From: Sphingopyxis terrae subsp. terrae NBRC 15098
GTDB taxonomy: Bacteria > Pseudomonadota > Alphaproteobacteria > Sphingomonadales > Sphingomonadaceae
Direction: 5' to 3'
Length of the DNA stretch: 64,000 nt
Assembly: GCF_001598815.1 (NCBI RefSeq)
Contig: NZ_BCZQ01000003.1
Span: forward strand, 310,001 to 374,000
Position numbers and translations under genes: made by a program. How positions within the stretch are numbered: the stretch's first letter is position 1; each line of letters opens with the position of its first letter. Of the stretch, positions 38,269-47,526 are shown one piece after another. The notes below the pieces were generated by a model, which saw only the letters and a program-made list of their open reading frames with translations, was not told the origin of the DNA and made no database searches.

Positions 38269-39900
38269 ATGAATTCGACGATGAAGCCGCGAAACCGCAG
38301 CGAGGACGCCCGACGCGACATGATCGCAGGGGGAATCGTCGTCGCCGCGATCGTGATGTTCGTCGGCACCGGCGGCAATGTGATGCAGGCGGTGGTGCAG
38401 ACGCTGATCGGCATCGGCGGCGGGCCGGATAAGGTCTTGTCGGCGGCGCTGATCCTGAATGTTGCGCTGATCCTGTTCGGCTGGCGCCGTTACGAAGACC
38501 TCAACCGCGAGATTCGCGAGCGCACCGAGGCCGAACAGCGCGCGCGCTATCTGGCCGACACCGATCCGCTGACCGGATTTCTGAACCGCCGCGCGCTGAT
38601 CGTTGCGGGGCAGCAACTCATCGCCAGCGCCGTGGCCGAAAAGCGCAACGTTGCCCTGTTCCTGCTCGACCTCGACCATTTCAAGACGGTCAACGACATC
38701 CACGGCCACGCCGCGGGCGACCGCGTGTTGCAGGTCGCGGCCGAGCGGATCACCGCCATCCTGCCGCCCAATGCGACCAAGGCGCGGCTCGGTGGCGACG
38801 AATTCGTCGCGATGATCCCGTTCGAGCCCGCCGCGCGCGCCAACATCGACGCGCTCGCCGCGGCACTGGTTTCGTCGCTCGAGGATTCGGTCGCCCACGA
38901 TGCGCAGCATATCCGCATCGGCGCCTCGCTCGGCATCGCGCTTGCCAACGACGCGAGCATGACGATGGAAACCATGATCCGCCAGGCCGACATCGCGATG
39001 TATCACTGCAAGGACGAGGGTCGGAACCGCTATTGCTGGTTCGAGCAGGGCATGGAAATGGCGGTCCAGGTCCGCAACCAGATCGAAAACGGCATCCGCG
39101 AAGGCATGCCGCGCGGCGAGTTCATTCCCTTTTTCGAACCGCAGGTCGACATCGCGACCGGCCGCCTTGTCGGCTTCGAAATGCTGATGCGCTGGGATTC
39201 GCCGGAATATGGTATGATCCCGCCCGAACGCTTCATCCCGATCGCCGAGGAAAGCGGGCTGATCGGCGAATTGTCGCTGCTGGTCATCCGCCGCGCGATG
39301 GAAATCGCCAAAGGCTGGGATCCGTCGATCATTCTCGCGGTCAATATTTCGCCGCAACAGCTCAAGGACCCCTGGTTCAGCCAGAAGCTCACCAAGCTGC
39401 TGGTCGAAACGGGCTACCCCGCCAGCCAGCTCGAGGTCGAGATTACCGAAAGCTCGCTGTTCGAAAATCTGCCGCTCGTCCGCTCGATCGTCACCAGCCT
39501 CAAGAATCAGGGCGTGTCGCTCAGCCTCGACGATTTCGGCACCGGCTATAGCTCCTTGTCGCACCTGCGTGCGCTGCCCTTCGACCGCATCAAGATCGAC
39601 CGCAGCTTCGTCGCCGCGATGCGCGGCAGCCCCGATGCGCAGGCGATTGTGGTGGCAATTGTGCGCCTCGGCGAAAGCCTCGCCATGCCGATCACTGCCG
39701 AAGGCGTCGAAGACGAAGTAACCGCCATCGAACTGACGCGGCTCGGCTGCGCGAAGGGCCAAGGCTGGTTCTTCGGTCGCGCCGCGTCCGCCGACGACAC
39801 GGCGCGCCTGCTTGCCGACCGCGGCCTGCTCCGCGCGCCCGCGCTGCCGCAAACGCCGCCGCCCGCCGGCGACGAGGAAGTGCTGCGCAAGACGGCCTGA
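38269..39900 (+). CDS. GGDEF-EAL domain protein, membrane-associated
   Basis: The 543-residue protein has two N-terminal membrane helices, at about residues 20-37 and 55-72, and a short helical stalk. The GGDEF domain is intact at about residue 173-180 (RLGGDEFVAM), and the EAL domain starts near residue 295. EAL catalytic residues look intact: the EML variant of EAL in GFEMLMRW, NISPQQL, EITESSLFE, DDFGTGYSS and RIKIDRSF. It could make or break cyclic di-GMP; direction is unknown. I chose ATG 38269 over 38233 because it is nearer the predicted membrane helix. Confidence 0.87.
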   Translation: MNSTMKPRNRSEDARRDMIAGGIVVAAIVMFVGTGGNVMQAVVQTLIGIGGGPDKVLSAALILNVALILFGWRRYEDLNREIRERTEAEQRARYLADTDPLTGFLNRRALIVAGQQLIASAVAEKRNVALFLLDLDHFKTVNDIHGHAAGDRVLQVAAERITAILPPNATKARLGGDEFVAMIPFEPAARANIDALAAALVSSLEDSVAHDAQHIRIGASLGIALANDASMTMETMIRQADIAMYHCKDEGRNRYCWFEQGMEMAVQVRNQIENGIREGMPRGEFIPFFEPQVDIATGRLVGFEMLMRWDSPEYGMIPPERFIPIAEESGLIGELSLLVIRRAMEIAKGWDPSIILAVNISPQQLKDPWFSQKLTKLLVETGYPASQLEVEITESSLFENLPLVRSIVTSLKNQGVSLSLDDFGTGYSSLSHLRALPFDRIKIDRSFVAAMRGSPDAQAIVVAIVRLGESLAMPITAEGVEDEVTAIELTRLGCAKGQGWFFGRAASADDTARLLADRGLLRAPALPQTPPPAGDEEVLRKTA

Positions 39901-39951
39901 CGCCGCCACATCGCTAGACTTCGCCCGTCGGCGCCCTTACATGCGCGGACT

Positions 39952-40758
39952 ATGGCGGACCGCTTCACCAAGATGCATGGCCTCGGCAACGACTTCGTCG
40001 TGATCGATGCGCGCGCGAACAGCGTCGAGATGACGCCGGCGCGGGCGCATGCGATTGCCGATCGCCGCCACGGCATCGGCTGCGACCAGCTTATCCTGCT
40101 CGAACCGTCGTCGAAGGCCGACGTCAAAATGCGTATCTTCAACGCCGACGGCAGCGAGGTCGAGGCGTGCGGCAATGCGACGCGCTGCGTCGCCACGCTG
40201 ATCGGCAAGCCCGCAGTCATCGAAACGCTGGGCGGAATGCTGCGCGTGACCCCCGCCGACGGCGGCGCCGAAGTCGTGCTGGATGAACCCGTCTTCGACT
40301 GGGAGCATATTCCGCTCGCCATGCCGATGGACACCCGCGACATGCCCGTCGCTTGGGACGAACTGGAACATGGCGCGGCGGTCAATGTCGGCAATCCGCA
40401 CATCATCTTCTTCGTCCCCGAAGCCGACGCGGTCGCACTGGGCGACCTGGGCCCGCGGATCGAGACCGACCCCCTGTTTCCCGAGCGGGTCAACGTCAAT
40501 GTCGCCAGCCTCGACGGCGAAAATCAGCTTCAGCTTCGCGTTTGGGAACGCGGCGTCGGGCTGACGCAGGCGTGCGGCACGGGCGCGTGCGCGACCGCGG
40601 TCGCCGCCATCCGCGCCGGCATCGTCAAATCGCCCGTCACCGTGTCGCTGCCCGGCGGCGATCTGGTGATCCGCTGGTCGCCCGGCGAGCCGATCGTGAT
40701 GAGCGGCGCGGCGACCCGCGTGTTCGAGGGCGAGACCGACTGGGCGCAATTCGGATGA
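39952..40758 (+). CDS. dapF: Diaminopimelate epimerase
   Basis: The 268-residue cofactor-independent epimerase makes meso-diaminopimelate for lysine and peptidoglycan. The two catalytic Cys motifs are EACGNATRC and QACGTGACAT, and the N terminus KMHGLGNDFVVIDAR is typical. It overlaps the mtaB start as ATGA, beginning a four-gene unit dapF-mtaB-ftsY-yciB. Confidence 0.96.
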   Translation: MADRFTKMHGLGNDFVVIDARANSVEMTPARAHAIADRRHGIGCDQLILLEPSSKADVKMRIFNADGSEVEACGNATRCVATLIGKPAVIETLGGMLRVTPADGGAEVVLDEPVFDWEHIPLAMPMDTRDMPVAWDELEHGAAVNVGNPHIIFFVPEADAVALGDLGPRIETDPLFPERVNVNVASLDGENQLQLRVWERGVGLTQACGTGACATAVAAIRAGIVKSPVTVSLPGGDLVIRWSPGEPIVMSGAATRVFEGETDWAQFG

Positions 40759-42053
40759 GCGTTGCCGAAGCCGACCGGGTCGAGGTCGTCAATTTCGGGT
40801 GCCGGCTGAACCTGGCCGAAGGCGAAGCGATCCGCGCCGCCGCGACGCGCGCCACAGCGCGCGACACGATCGTGTTCAACAGCTGCGCGGTGACCGACGA
40901 AGCGGTGCGCCAGACCCGCCAGGCCGTGCGGCGCGCGCTACGCGAGCGCCCCGACACCGCGGTGGTCGTTACCGGCTGCGCCGCCGAACTGGAGGCCGAG
41001 CGCTTTGCCGCAATGGGTGCGCGGGTGGTCGCCAACGATGCGAAGGGGCTAACGGCAAGCTACCAAGTCGAAAACGGTGCTTCGACAAGCTCGGCACGAG
41101 CGGAGATGGATGACGGAGCTCCTCCGTCACCGTTCGCCCTGAGCCTGTCGAAGGGCCGTTCTTCCGTTCCCTACACCCCCGCCCTCTCCGGCGCCGACCA
41201 CGCCCGCGCTTTCTTGGGCGTGCAGACAGGCTGTTCGCATAGCTGCACTTTCTGCGCGACGGTGCTGGCACGGGGAGCCGCTCGCTCGGCAACGGTCGAA
41301 TCGATCCTGACAGCGGCCCGGACGGCGATAGACCGCGGCCAGCGCGAGATCGTGCTGACCGGGGTCGATCTTGCCAGCTATGGCGATGACAGCGGCACCA
41401 GCCTTGCTGCGCTGGTCGAAGCCTTGCTGCGCCTGCCCCTCGAACGGCTCCGCCTATCGTCGCTCGATCCGGACCGTATCGACGATGGGTTGTTCGCGCT
41501 GCTGACGCAGGACGCGCGGATCATGCCGCACGTTCATCTCTCGATGCAGGCGGGCGACGACATGGTGCTGACGCGGATGAAGCGCCGCCACCGCCGCGCC
41601 GACGCCGTGCGGCTGGTCGAACGGCTGAAGGCCGCGCGCCCGGAAATCGCGATCGGCGCCGACCTGATCGCGGGCTTTCCGACCGAGGATGCCGCCATGT
41701 TCGCGAACAGCCTGGCGCTGATCGACGATTGCGACATCGTCTTCGGCCACATCTTTCCCTACAGCGCGCGAAGCGGGACGCCCGCGGCGCGGATGCCGCA
41801 GGTCGGACGCGGTGTGGCGCGCGAGCGGGCGGCGCGGCTGCGCGAGGCCAATGCGCGGCGGCGTCATGCCTGGCTGGACCGGCTGAGGGGGTCGACAACG
41901 ACCATGCTGGTCGAGCGCGACGGCCGAACCGGCCATGCCGAAAACTTCGCCGCGCTGACATTGACCGCGCCCGCCGAACCGGGCGCCATCGTGCCGGTCC
42001 GGGCGGGCGCACGCGACGGCGACAGAATGAATGCGGAAAGGATATCGGGATGA
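40755..42053 (+). CDS. mtaB: tRNA (t6A37)-methylthiotransferase MtaB, with in-frame repeat insertion
   Basis: The 432-residue radical SAM enzyme converts t6A to ms2t6A at tRNA position 37. The N-terminal methylthiotransferase domain has Cys in NFGCRLN, NSCAVT and TGCAAE; the radical-SAM CSHSCTFC follows. Residues about 108-135 come from a palindromic repeat and read ASTSSARAEMDDGAPP then FALSLSKGR, an insertion between the two domains that homologues should lack. The reading frame is kept and both catalytic regions are intact, so it is likely active. It is coupled by ATGA overlaps to dapF and ftsY. Confidence 0.9.
   Translation: MSVAEADRVEVVNFGCRLNLAEGEAIRAAATRATARDTIVFNSCAVTDEAVRQTRQAVRRALRERPDTAVVVTGCAAELEAERFAAMGARVVANDAKGLTASYQVENGASTSSARAEMDDGAPPSPFALSLSKGRSSVPYTPALSGADHARAFLGVQTGCSHSCTFCATVLARGAARSATVESILTAARTAIDRGQREIVLTGVDLASYGDDSGTSLAALVEALLRLPLERLRLSSLDPDRIDDGLFALLTQDARIMPHVHLSMQAGDDMVLTRMKRRHRRADAVRLVERLKAARPEIAIGADLIAGFPTEDAAMFANSLALIDDCDIVFGHIFPYSARSGTPAARMPQVGRGVARERAARLREANARRRHAWLDRLRGSTTTMLVERDGRTGHAENFAALTLTAPAEPGAIVPVRAGARDGDRMNAERISG
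41077..41157. repeat. Palindromic repeat translated within mtaB
   Basis: The element has the outer complementary parts gcttcgacaagctc and gagcctgtcgaag and an inner perfect hairpin tgacggag/ctccgtca (41111-41129, loop ctc). Segments like gagcctgtcgaaggg are common dispersed repeats in sphingomonads as I know them. It is inserted in frame and read as protein. Confidence 0.8.
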
Positions 42054-42976
42054 GCGGACCGAGCTGGAGCGAGCGGCTGCTCGGCGGCTTTCGGCGCACG
42101 TCGGAACGGCTTGGCGAAAATCTCGCGGGACTGACGGGCAAGTCGCGCCTCGACGAAGACGACCTCGACCGGATCGAGGAAGCGCTGATTACCGCCGACC
42201 TTGGCCCCGGCATGGCGGCGCGTATCCGCGATCGCCTGTCCGAACGCCGCGACATTGCCGCGAACGGAACCGACGAATTGCGCCGGGTCGTGGCCGAGGA
42301 GATTGCGGCGGTGCTGCGTCCGGTCGCCGAGCCGCTTGAAATCGATGCTTTCCCCCGCCCTCAGGTCATTTTGGTAATCGGGGTCAACGGATCGGGCAAG
42401 ACCACGACCATCGCAAAGCTCGCGCATCTGTTCCAGGAACAGGATTATGGCGTTATGCTGGTCGCCGGCGACACCTTCCGCGCCGCCGCAATCGGCCAGC
42501 TCAAGGTCTGGGCCGAACGGCTGGGCGTGCCGATCGTCACCGGACCCGAGGGCGGCGACGCGGCGGGCATCGTGTTCGATGCGGTCAAGCAGGCGACCGC
42601 GACAGGCATCGACGTGCTGATCGTCGACACCGCCGGGCGGCTCCAGAACAAGCGCGAGCTGATGGACGAGCTGGCCAAGATCAAGCGCGTGCTCGGCCGC
42701 CTCAACCCCGCAGCACCGCACGACGTCGTGCTCGTTCTCGACGCAACCACCGGACAGAATGCGCTGTCGCAGATCGACGTGTTCCGTGACGTGGCGGGCG
42801 TGACCGGGCTCGTGATGACCAAGCTCGACGGCACCGCGCGCGGCGGCGTCCTCGTCGCCGCGGCCGAACGCCACGGCCTTCCCATCCACGCGATCGGCAT
42901 CGGCGAAACGATCGACGATCTGCGCCCCTTCGACCCCGACGAGATCGCGGGCATCATTGCAGGAAATATCCGATGA
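42050..42976 (+). CDS. ftsY: Signal recognition particle receptor FtsY
   Basis: The 308-residue SRP receptor GTPase has Walker A GVNGSGKTTTIAKLAHLF, DTAGRLQNKRELMDEL, and the TKLDGTARGG guanine-specificity block. It lacks the long acidic N-terminal A domain of E. coli FtsY, as is normal in alphaproteobacteria. A ribosome site (gcggaaagga) precedes ATG 42050, which overlaps the mtaB stop. It overlaps yciB as ATGA. Confidence 0.96.
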   Translation: MSGPSWSERLLGGFRRTSERLGENLAGLTGKSRLDEDDLDRIEEALITADLGPGMAARIRDRLSERRDIAANGTDELRRVVAEEIAAVLRPVAEPLEIDAFPRPQVILVIGVNGSGKTTTIAKLAHLFQEQDYGVMLVAGDTFRAAAIGQLKVWAERLGVPIVTGPEGGDAAGIVFDAVKQATATGIDVLIVDTAGRLQNKRELMDELAKIKRVLGRLNPAAPHDVVLVLDATTGQNALSQIDVFRDVAGVTGLVMTKLDGTARGGVLVAAAERHGLPIHAIGIGETIDDLRPFDPDEIAGIIAGNIR

Positions 42977-43638
42977 GCGAACCGCTCGACCAGCTTCCCG
43001 GCGGCCCCGAACCCGTCCCCGCCGCGCCGCCCGCCAAGCATGGCTGGCTGAACTTCGCGATCGACTTCGGTCCGCTGCTCGTCTTTTTCCTGACCTACAA
43101 GTTCACCGCCGGCGGCCAGGGTGCCTTCGCCGCGACTACGGGCGCGATCAAGGGCACGATCGCCTTCATGGTCGCGATCCTCGTTGCGATGGGCATCTCG
43201 AAATGGAAGCTCGGGCGGATTTCGCCGATGCTGTGGATGTCGGGTATCCTCGTCATCGGGTTCGGCGCGCTGACCGTCTATCTCCACGATCCCAAATTCA
43301 TCGTGATGAAGCCGACGATCATCTATGCGGTCTTTGCGCTGATGCTGCTCGGCGGCTGGTGGTTCAAGAAGCCGATGCTCAAATATCTGCTCCAGTCGGC
43401 GCTCGACGGGATGACCGAACGCGGCTGGCTGCTGCTGTCGCGCAACTGGGGCCTGTTCTTCGCCGCGCTCGGCATCGCGAACCATGTGATGTACGTGCTG
43501 ATCGAAGCCGGGCGGATGAGTTTCGATACTTGGCTGACGATCAAGGTCTGGGGCGTGACCGCGCTGTCCTTCCTCTTCACGCTGACGCAGGTGCCGGTGA
43601 TGCTGAAGAACGGGCTGGCGGTTCCGGAAGAGAATTAA
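42973..43638 (+). CDS. yciB: Inner-membrane septation protein YciB/IspZ family
   Basis: The 221-residue membrane protein has five or six helices. It carries the family elements FAIDFGPLLVFFLTYKF, GRISPMLWMSGILVIGFGALTVYL and LSRNWGLFFAALGIANHVMY. Homologues affect septation and envelope width in enteric bacteria. The start overlaps ftsY as ATGA, so it is the last gene of the dapF-mtaB-ftsY-yciB unit. It ends at a palindromic hairpin. Confidence 0.92.
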   Translation: MSEPLDQLPGGPEPVPAAPPAKHGWLNFAIDFGPLLVFFLTYKFTAGGQGAFAATTGAIKGTIAFMVAILVAMGISKWKLGRISPMLWMSGILVIGFGALTVYLHDPKFIVMKPTIIYAVFALMLLGGWWFKKPMLKYLLQSALDGMTERGWLLLSRNWGLFFAALGIANHVMYVLIEAGRMSFDTWLTIKVWGVTALSFLFTLTQVPVMLKNGLAVPEEN

Positions 43639-43646
43639 CCTTCCGT

Positions 43647-43668
43647 CCCCTCCCGCAAGCGGGAGGGG
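43647..43668. terminator. Palindromic hairpin between yciB and gamma-CA genes
   Basis: Arms cccctcccg and cgggagggg pair perfectly around a caag loop. It lies between two converging stops and may terminate both. The same sequence occurs twice at 58661-58775, so it is also a dispersed repeat. Confidence 0.7.
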
Positions 43669-43675
43669 AGAAGAC

Positions 43676-44230
43676 TCAGCCGTCGATCGCCGCCTTGTGC
43701 ATCCGTCCGTTGAGGACATAGTGGGCAACGCCCATCTGCATTCCCGCCGCCTGCGCGTCGCCGATCTCGCGCACCCGGCGCGCCGGCGACCCCGCCCATA
43801 GTTCGCGGTCCGGAATTTCCTTATTCTCGGTCAACAGCGCGCCCGCCGCGAGCATCGCGTCGCTGCCGATGCGGCAGCCGTTCATCACCGTCGCCTTCAG
43901 TCCGACAAAGGCGCGGTCAGCGAGCGTGCAGCCGTGCACCATCGCCATATGGCCGATCAGTACATCCTCGCCGATGATCGTCGGATAACCTTCGGGACGG
44001 CCCGGCATGGGTCCGTCGCAGTGCACGACGCTGCCGTCCTGGATATTCGACCGCGCGCCAACGACGATGCGGCTGACGTCGGCGCGCAGCACGCAATTAT
44101 ACCAGATGCTGACGTCGGGTCCGATCGTCACGTCGCCGATGATCCGGCAACCCGGCGCAATGAAGGCGCTCGGATCGATTTGCGGCGACTTGCCGTTCAC
44201 GCTGATGATGCTGACGTCGGTGTAGGTCAT
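43676..44230 (-). CDS. Gamma-carbonic anhydrase family protein
   Basis: The 184-residue left-handed beta-helix protein has hexapeptide repeats and three candidate metal-binding His: one in NIQDGSVVH and two in IGHMAMVH. Length and layout match the YrdA/PaaY/CaiE group. Whether it is an active carbonic anhydrase is not known. Its start overlaps the stop of the MFS/spermidine-synthase gene as ATGA. Confidence 0.9.
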   Translation of the reverse strand: MTYTDVSIISVNGKSPQIDPSAFIAPGCRIIGDVTIGPDVSIWYNCVLRADVSRIVVGARSNIQDGSVVHCDGPMPGRPEGYPTIIGEDVLIGHMAMVHGCTLADRAFVGLKATVMNGCRIGSDAMLAAGALLTENKEIPDRELWAGSPARRVREIGDAQAAGMQMGVAHYVLNGRMHKAAIDG

Positions 44231-46479
44231 TCATGTTTCCCGATCAGATTGCCCCAGAGAAGTATCGGTAGCGTGGACGCATAATCGTCGGTCCAGCGCT
44301 GGAACCCCGACTCACCACGCAGCGCGACCCAGGCGTCGTTCGCGGCGGCACTCTGACGGGGACGCAGGCCGTGCGTCAACTGGGCAAGGCGGGCGGGCGT
44401 CGCCGTCAGCGCCACCCAGTTCGATCCGGTGAGATCACCGAACTCGCTGTCCTCCGGGCCCGGGTCTAGCCGGATCGCCGCGCTCCACCCGCGCCCTCGC
44501 GCCTCGGCAGCGAGCACGGGTTCGAGATCGAAGAAGCGGTTCGAGATATGGACGAGCAGGATGCCGCCGGGGCGTAGCGCGCGCGTATAGGCATCGAACG
44601 CTTCACGCGTCAGCAGATGCAGCGGGATCGCGTCCGACGAAAAGGCATCGATGACCAGCACATCGAAGCGCGTCGGCGGCAGCTTCGCGATCTGCAAGCG
44701 CGCGTCGCCGATCACGATCGGCGTATCGGCGGCGCAGCGCGACAGGAAGGTGAATTTGGTGGGGTCGCGCGCTAGATTGGCCATGACCGGGTCGATTTCG
44801 AAGATCGTCCAGTGCTGCCCGGGTTTGCGATAGCAGGACAAGGTGCCCGTCCCCAGGCCGACAATGCCGACGGCGGCATCCGGCCCGGCGAGTTCGGGCA
44901 GCCTGTCGAGCGTCAGGCCGACCCCCGACTGATGGCCATAATAGGTAGTCGGATCGAGTTCGTGGCCGGGCGTCGTGCGCTGGAGCCCGTGCAGCGTCGT
45001 GCCATGCGCGAGCCGCCGCTGCTGATGATAGCGGTCGTCGGTGACGGTATAGATACCGAAATAGCTGCGCACCCGCATCCCGTCGCGCCCCTTTTCGAGC
45101 GTCTGGACGCCCCCGAATCCGAGCATCAAGAGGAAGAGCACGGTGACATAGGCCCAGCGCCAGCGAATGACGAGCAGACCGACCGCCACGATGATCGCCG
45201 CCCAGACGACATGCGCGCCGTGCAGCGTCCCGTCCCAGGTCGCCACAAGCTTCCACGATGCGAAGGCCGCAATCGCGACCAGTGCGGCGACGACGGGTAG
45301 CGGGCGGCGCAGTCCCAGCCATTTTTCCCACGGCAGCAGCGCAGGCAACGGCAAAAGCATCGCCGCGGCAAGCACCAGCACCGGATGCTCATAGACCCAG
45401 TTGAAGACGAGCGGCGCCACCAGCGCCGCGAAGGCGCCGCCAAGGACGCCCCCCGCCGACATGATGAGATAGAACAGGGTCAGATACCGCGGTCCCGGCC
45501 GCAGGAAATAGAGATAGCCGTGGAGCGCGGTCGCGACGACGAACAGCATGACGAGGCTCGCCAGCGCGACGAGCATCGTTCCGCCGCCCGTCCCGAGCAG
45601 CGCTTGCCCGCCGACGAGCAGCAGCAGCGCCGGGGCGATGGTCACGATGACGTTGGTCAGCGACGTCCAGCTGGAAAAGGCGAGCACGAAGCTGAGCAGA
45701 TAGAGCCCGAGCGGCAACACCCAGAGCAAAGGCATCGCGACGATATCGGTCGTAAGATGCGTGGTCGTCGACAGCATCAGGCCCGACGGAACGGCGGCGA
45801 TCAACAGCCAATGGAGCTGTCGCCGCCAGTCCGGCCTGGCTTCGTCGCCGGCCGTGTCCGGCGATTGGGCGTTTTCCGGGCCGCGCCCCCAGCGCGCCGC
45901 GGCGGCGGCCGCAACCAGCATGAACAGCAGAACATAGCCCAGCGTCCAGCCGATGCTCTGTTTCGCGAGCGGCAACAGCGGTTCGACGAGCGCGGGATAG
46001 CTGATCAGCCCGGCGAAGCTGCCCAGATTCGAAGCCGCATAGAGGAAATAGGGATCGCCGGCGCGCGGATCGGCGGCGAACCAGCGCTGCATCAACGGCG
46101 CCTGCGCCGAAACCGCGAAGAAGACGGGACCGATCGAGGCAAAGAGCAGAAGCGGCACCCACAACGCCTCCTGCCCCGGCGCCGGCGGGGCGATCCGCGC
46201 GAGGCCGACCGGCAGCCACAGCGCCGCAACGAGCAGCAGGCCGAGGTGGATCATCGCCTGCCGCCGCACCGCGAAACGCCCGAGCCAATGCGCATAGGCA
46301 TAGCCGCCAAGGAGTAGCGCCTGATAGACGAGCATCGCGCTGTTCCACACCGCCGGCGCCCCGCCGAGCCGCGGCAACACCATGCGCGCGACCATCGGCT
46401 GAACGAGGAAGAGCAGGAAACTGCCGACCAAGATGGTCAGAACGAACAGGGGCCGACGCGGCGAAGCGGAAGCGATCAT
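44227..46479 (-). CDS. Fused membrane (MFS-like) and spermidine-synthase-like protein
   Basis: The 750-residue protein has an N-terminal membrane part of about 12 helices (roughly residues 1-460), starting with PLFVLTILVGSFLLFLVQPM. A C-terminal spermidine-synthase-like methyltransferase fold follows: VGIVGLGTGTLSCY, FEIDPVMANLA, VLVIDAFSSDAIPLHLLT. Such fusions are widespread and mostly of unknown function. Active-site acidic residues are partly visible, but polyamine synthesis is unproven. It overlaps hemB and the carbonic anhydrase gene by 4 bp each, so these are one transcript. Confidence 0.88.
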   Translation of the reverse strand: MIASASPRRPLFVLTILVGSFLLFLVQPMVARMVLPRLGGAPAVWNSAMLVYQALLLGGYAYAHWLGRFAVRRQAMIHLGLLLVAALWLPVGLARIAPPAPGQEALWVPLLLFASIGPVFFAVSAQAPLMQRWFAADPRAGDPYFLYAASNLGSFAGLISYPALVEPLLPLAKQSIGWTLGYVLLFMLVAAAAAARWGRGPENAQSPDTAGDEARPDWRRQLHWLLIAAVPSGLMLSTTTHLTTDIVAMPLLWVLPLGLYLLSFVLAFSSWTSLTNVIVTIAPALLLLVGGQALLGTGGGTMLVALASLVMLFVVATALHGYLYFLRPGPRYLTLFYLIMSAGGVLGGAFAALVAPLVFNWVYEHPVLVLAAAMLLPLPALLPWEKWLGLRRPLPVVAALVAIAAFASWKLVATWDGTLHGAHVVWAAIIVAVGLLVIRWRWAYVTVLFLLMLGFGGVQTLEKGRDGMRVRSYFGIYTVTDDRYHQQRRLAHGTTLHGLQRTTPGHELDPTTYYGHQSGVGLTLDRLPELAGPDAAVGIVGLGTGTLSCYRKPGQHWTIFEIDPVMANLARDPTKFTFLSRCAADTPIVIGDARLQIAKLPPTRFDVLVIDAFSSDAIPLHLLTREAFDAYTRALRPGGILLVHISNRFFDLEPVLAAEARGRGWSAAIRLDPGPEDSEFGDLTGSNWVALTATPARLAQLTHGLRPRQSAAANDAWVALRGESGFQRWTDDYASTLPILLWGNLIGKHE

Positions 46480-47474
46480 GCAGTGAGCAGCCTCGCCGCG
46501 TGCAGCGCGTGATAGCTCAGAATCCCCGACGCGCCAGCGCGCCGGAAGGCGAGCAGGGTTTCGAGGACGAGCGCATCGCGGTCGCCCGCACCTGCCGCCG
46601 CGGCGGCCTCGATCATCGCATATTCGCCCGACACCTGATAGGCATAGACCGGCACCGCGAACGCGTCCTTCACCGCGCGCACCACGTCGAGATAGGGCAG
46701 ACCCGGCTTGACCATCACGCTGTCGGCGCCCTCGGCAAGATCCTGTTCGACCTCGCGCAGCGCCTCTTCGACATTGGCGGGGTCCATCTGATAGGTCTTC
46801 TTGTCGCCCTTCAGCAGCCCGCGCGATCCCACCGCATCGCGGAAGGGGCCATAGAAGGCCGACGCATATTTGGCGGCATAACTCATGATCTGGACATGAC
46901 CGAAGCCCTCGACCTCAAGCGCTTCGCGGATCGCGCCGATGCGTCCGTCCATCATGTCGCTGGGCGCGATGATGTCCGCGCCCGCGCGCGCCTGATTAAG
47001 CGCCTGGCCGACCAGCACCTCGACCGTTTCGTCGTTGACGACATAGCCTGCCGCGTCGATCAGCCCGTCCTGCCCGTGGCTGGTATAAGGATCGAGAGCG
47101 ACGTCGGTCAGCACGCCGATCACATCGCCGAGCGCATCCTTGATCGCTGCGGTCGCGCGGCACATCAGATTGTCGGGATTGAGCGCTTCGGCGCCGTCCT
47201 CGCTGCGCCGGTCGGGCTGCGTATAGGGAAAGAGGGCGAGACAGGGGATGCCCGCGTCGACCGCATCGCGCGCGCGCGCAACGAGCAGGTCGACCGACCA
47301 TCGCGACACGCCAGGCAGGCTGGCGATCGGTTCTTCCACGCCGTCGCCCGGACAGACGAACAGCGGCCAGATCAGATTGGCGGGGGTCAGCTGCGTCTCG
47401 CGCACCATCGCGCGGCTCCAGGCGGTTCGGCGGGTGCGGCGCAGGCGCAGGTCTGGGAAAGCGGCGTGAGTCAT
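46476..47474 (-). CDS. hemB: Delta-aminolevulinic acid dehydratase (Mg-type porphobilinogen synthase)
   Basis: The 332-residue enzyme condenses two aminolevulinates to porphobilinogen in haem synthesis. The Schiff-base lysines are K202 (YAAKYASAFYGPFR) and K256 (MVKPGLPYLD). The metal-site segment reads DVALDPYTSHGQDG, with Asp in place of the Cys of zinc enzymes, so it is the Mg/metal-independent class. I chose ATG 47474; an upstream ATG at 47486 adds four residues. It overlaps the next gene as ATGA. Confidence 0.96.
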   Translation of the reverse strand: MTHAAFPDLRLRRTRRTAWSRAMVRETQLTPANLIWPLFVCPGDGVEEPIASLPGVSRWSVDLLVARARDAVDAGIPCLALFPYTQPDRRSEDGAEALNPDNLMCRATAAIKDALGDVIGVLTDVALDPYTSHGQDGLIDAAGYVVNDETVEVLVGQALNQARAGADIIAPSDMMDGRIGAIREALEVEGFGHVQIMSYAAKYASAFYGPFRDAVGSRGLLKGDKKTYQMDPANVEEALREVEQDLAEGADSVMVKPGLPYLDVVRAVKDAFAVPVYAYQVSGEYAMIEAAAAAGAGDRDALVLETLLAFRRAGASGILSYHALHAARLLTA

Positions 47475-47526
47475 GCCCGTGTGCATAGCGGCGCTTGGCC
47501 GCCGGGCAAATGGATATTGGCCGCCG

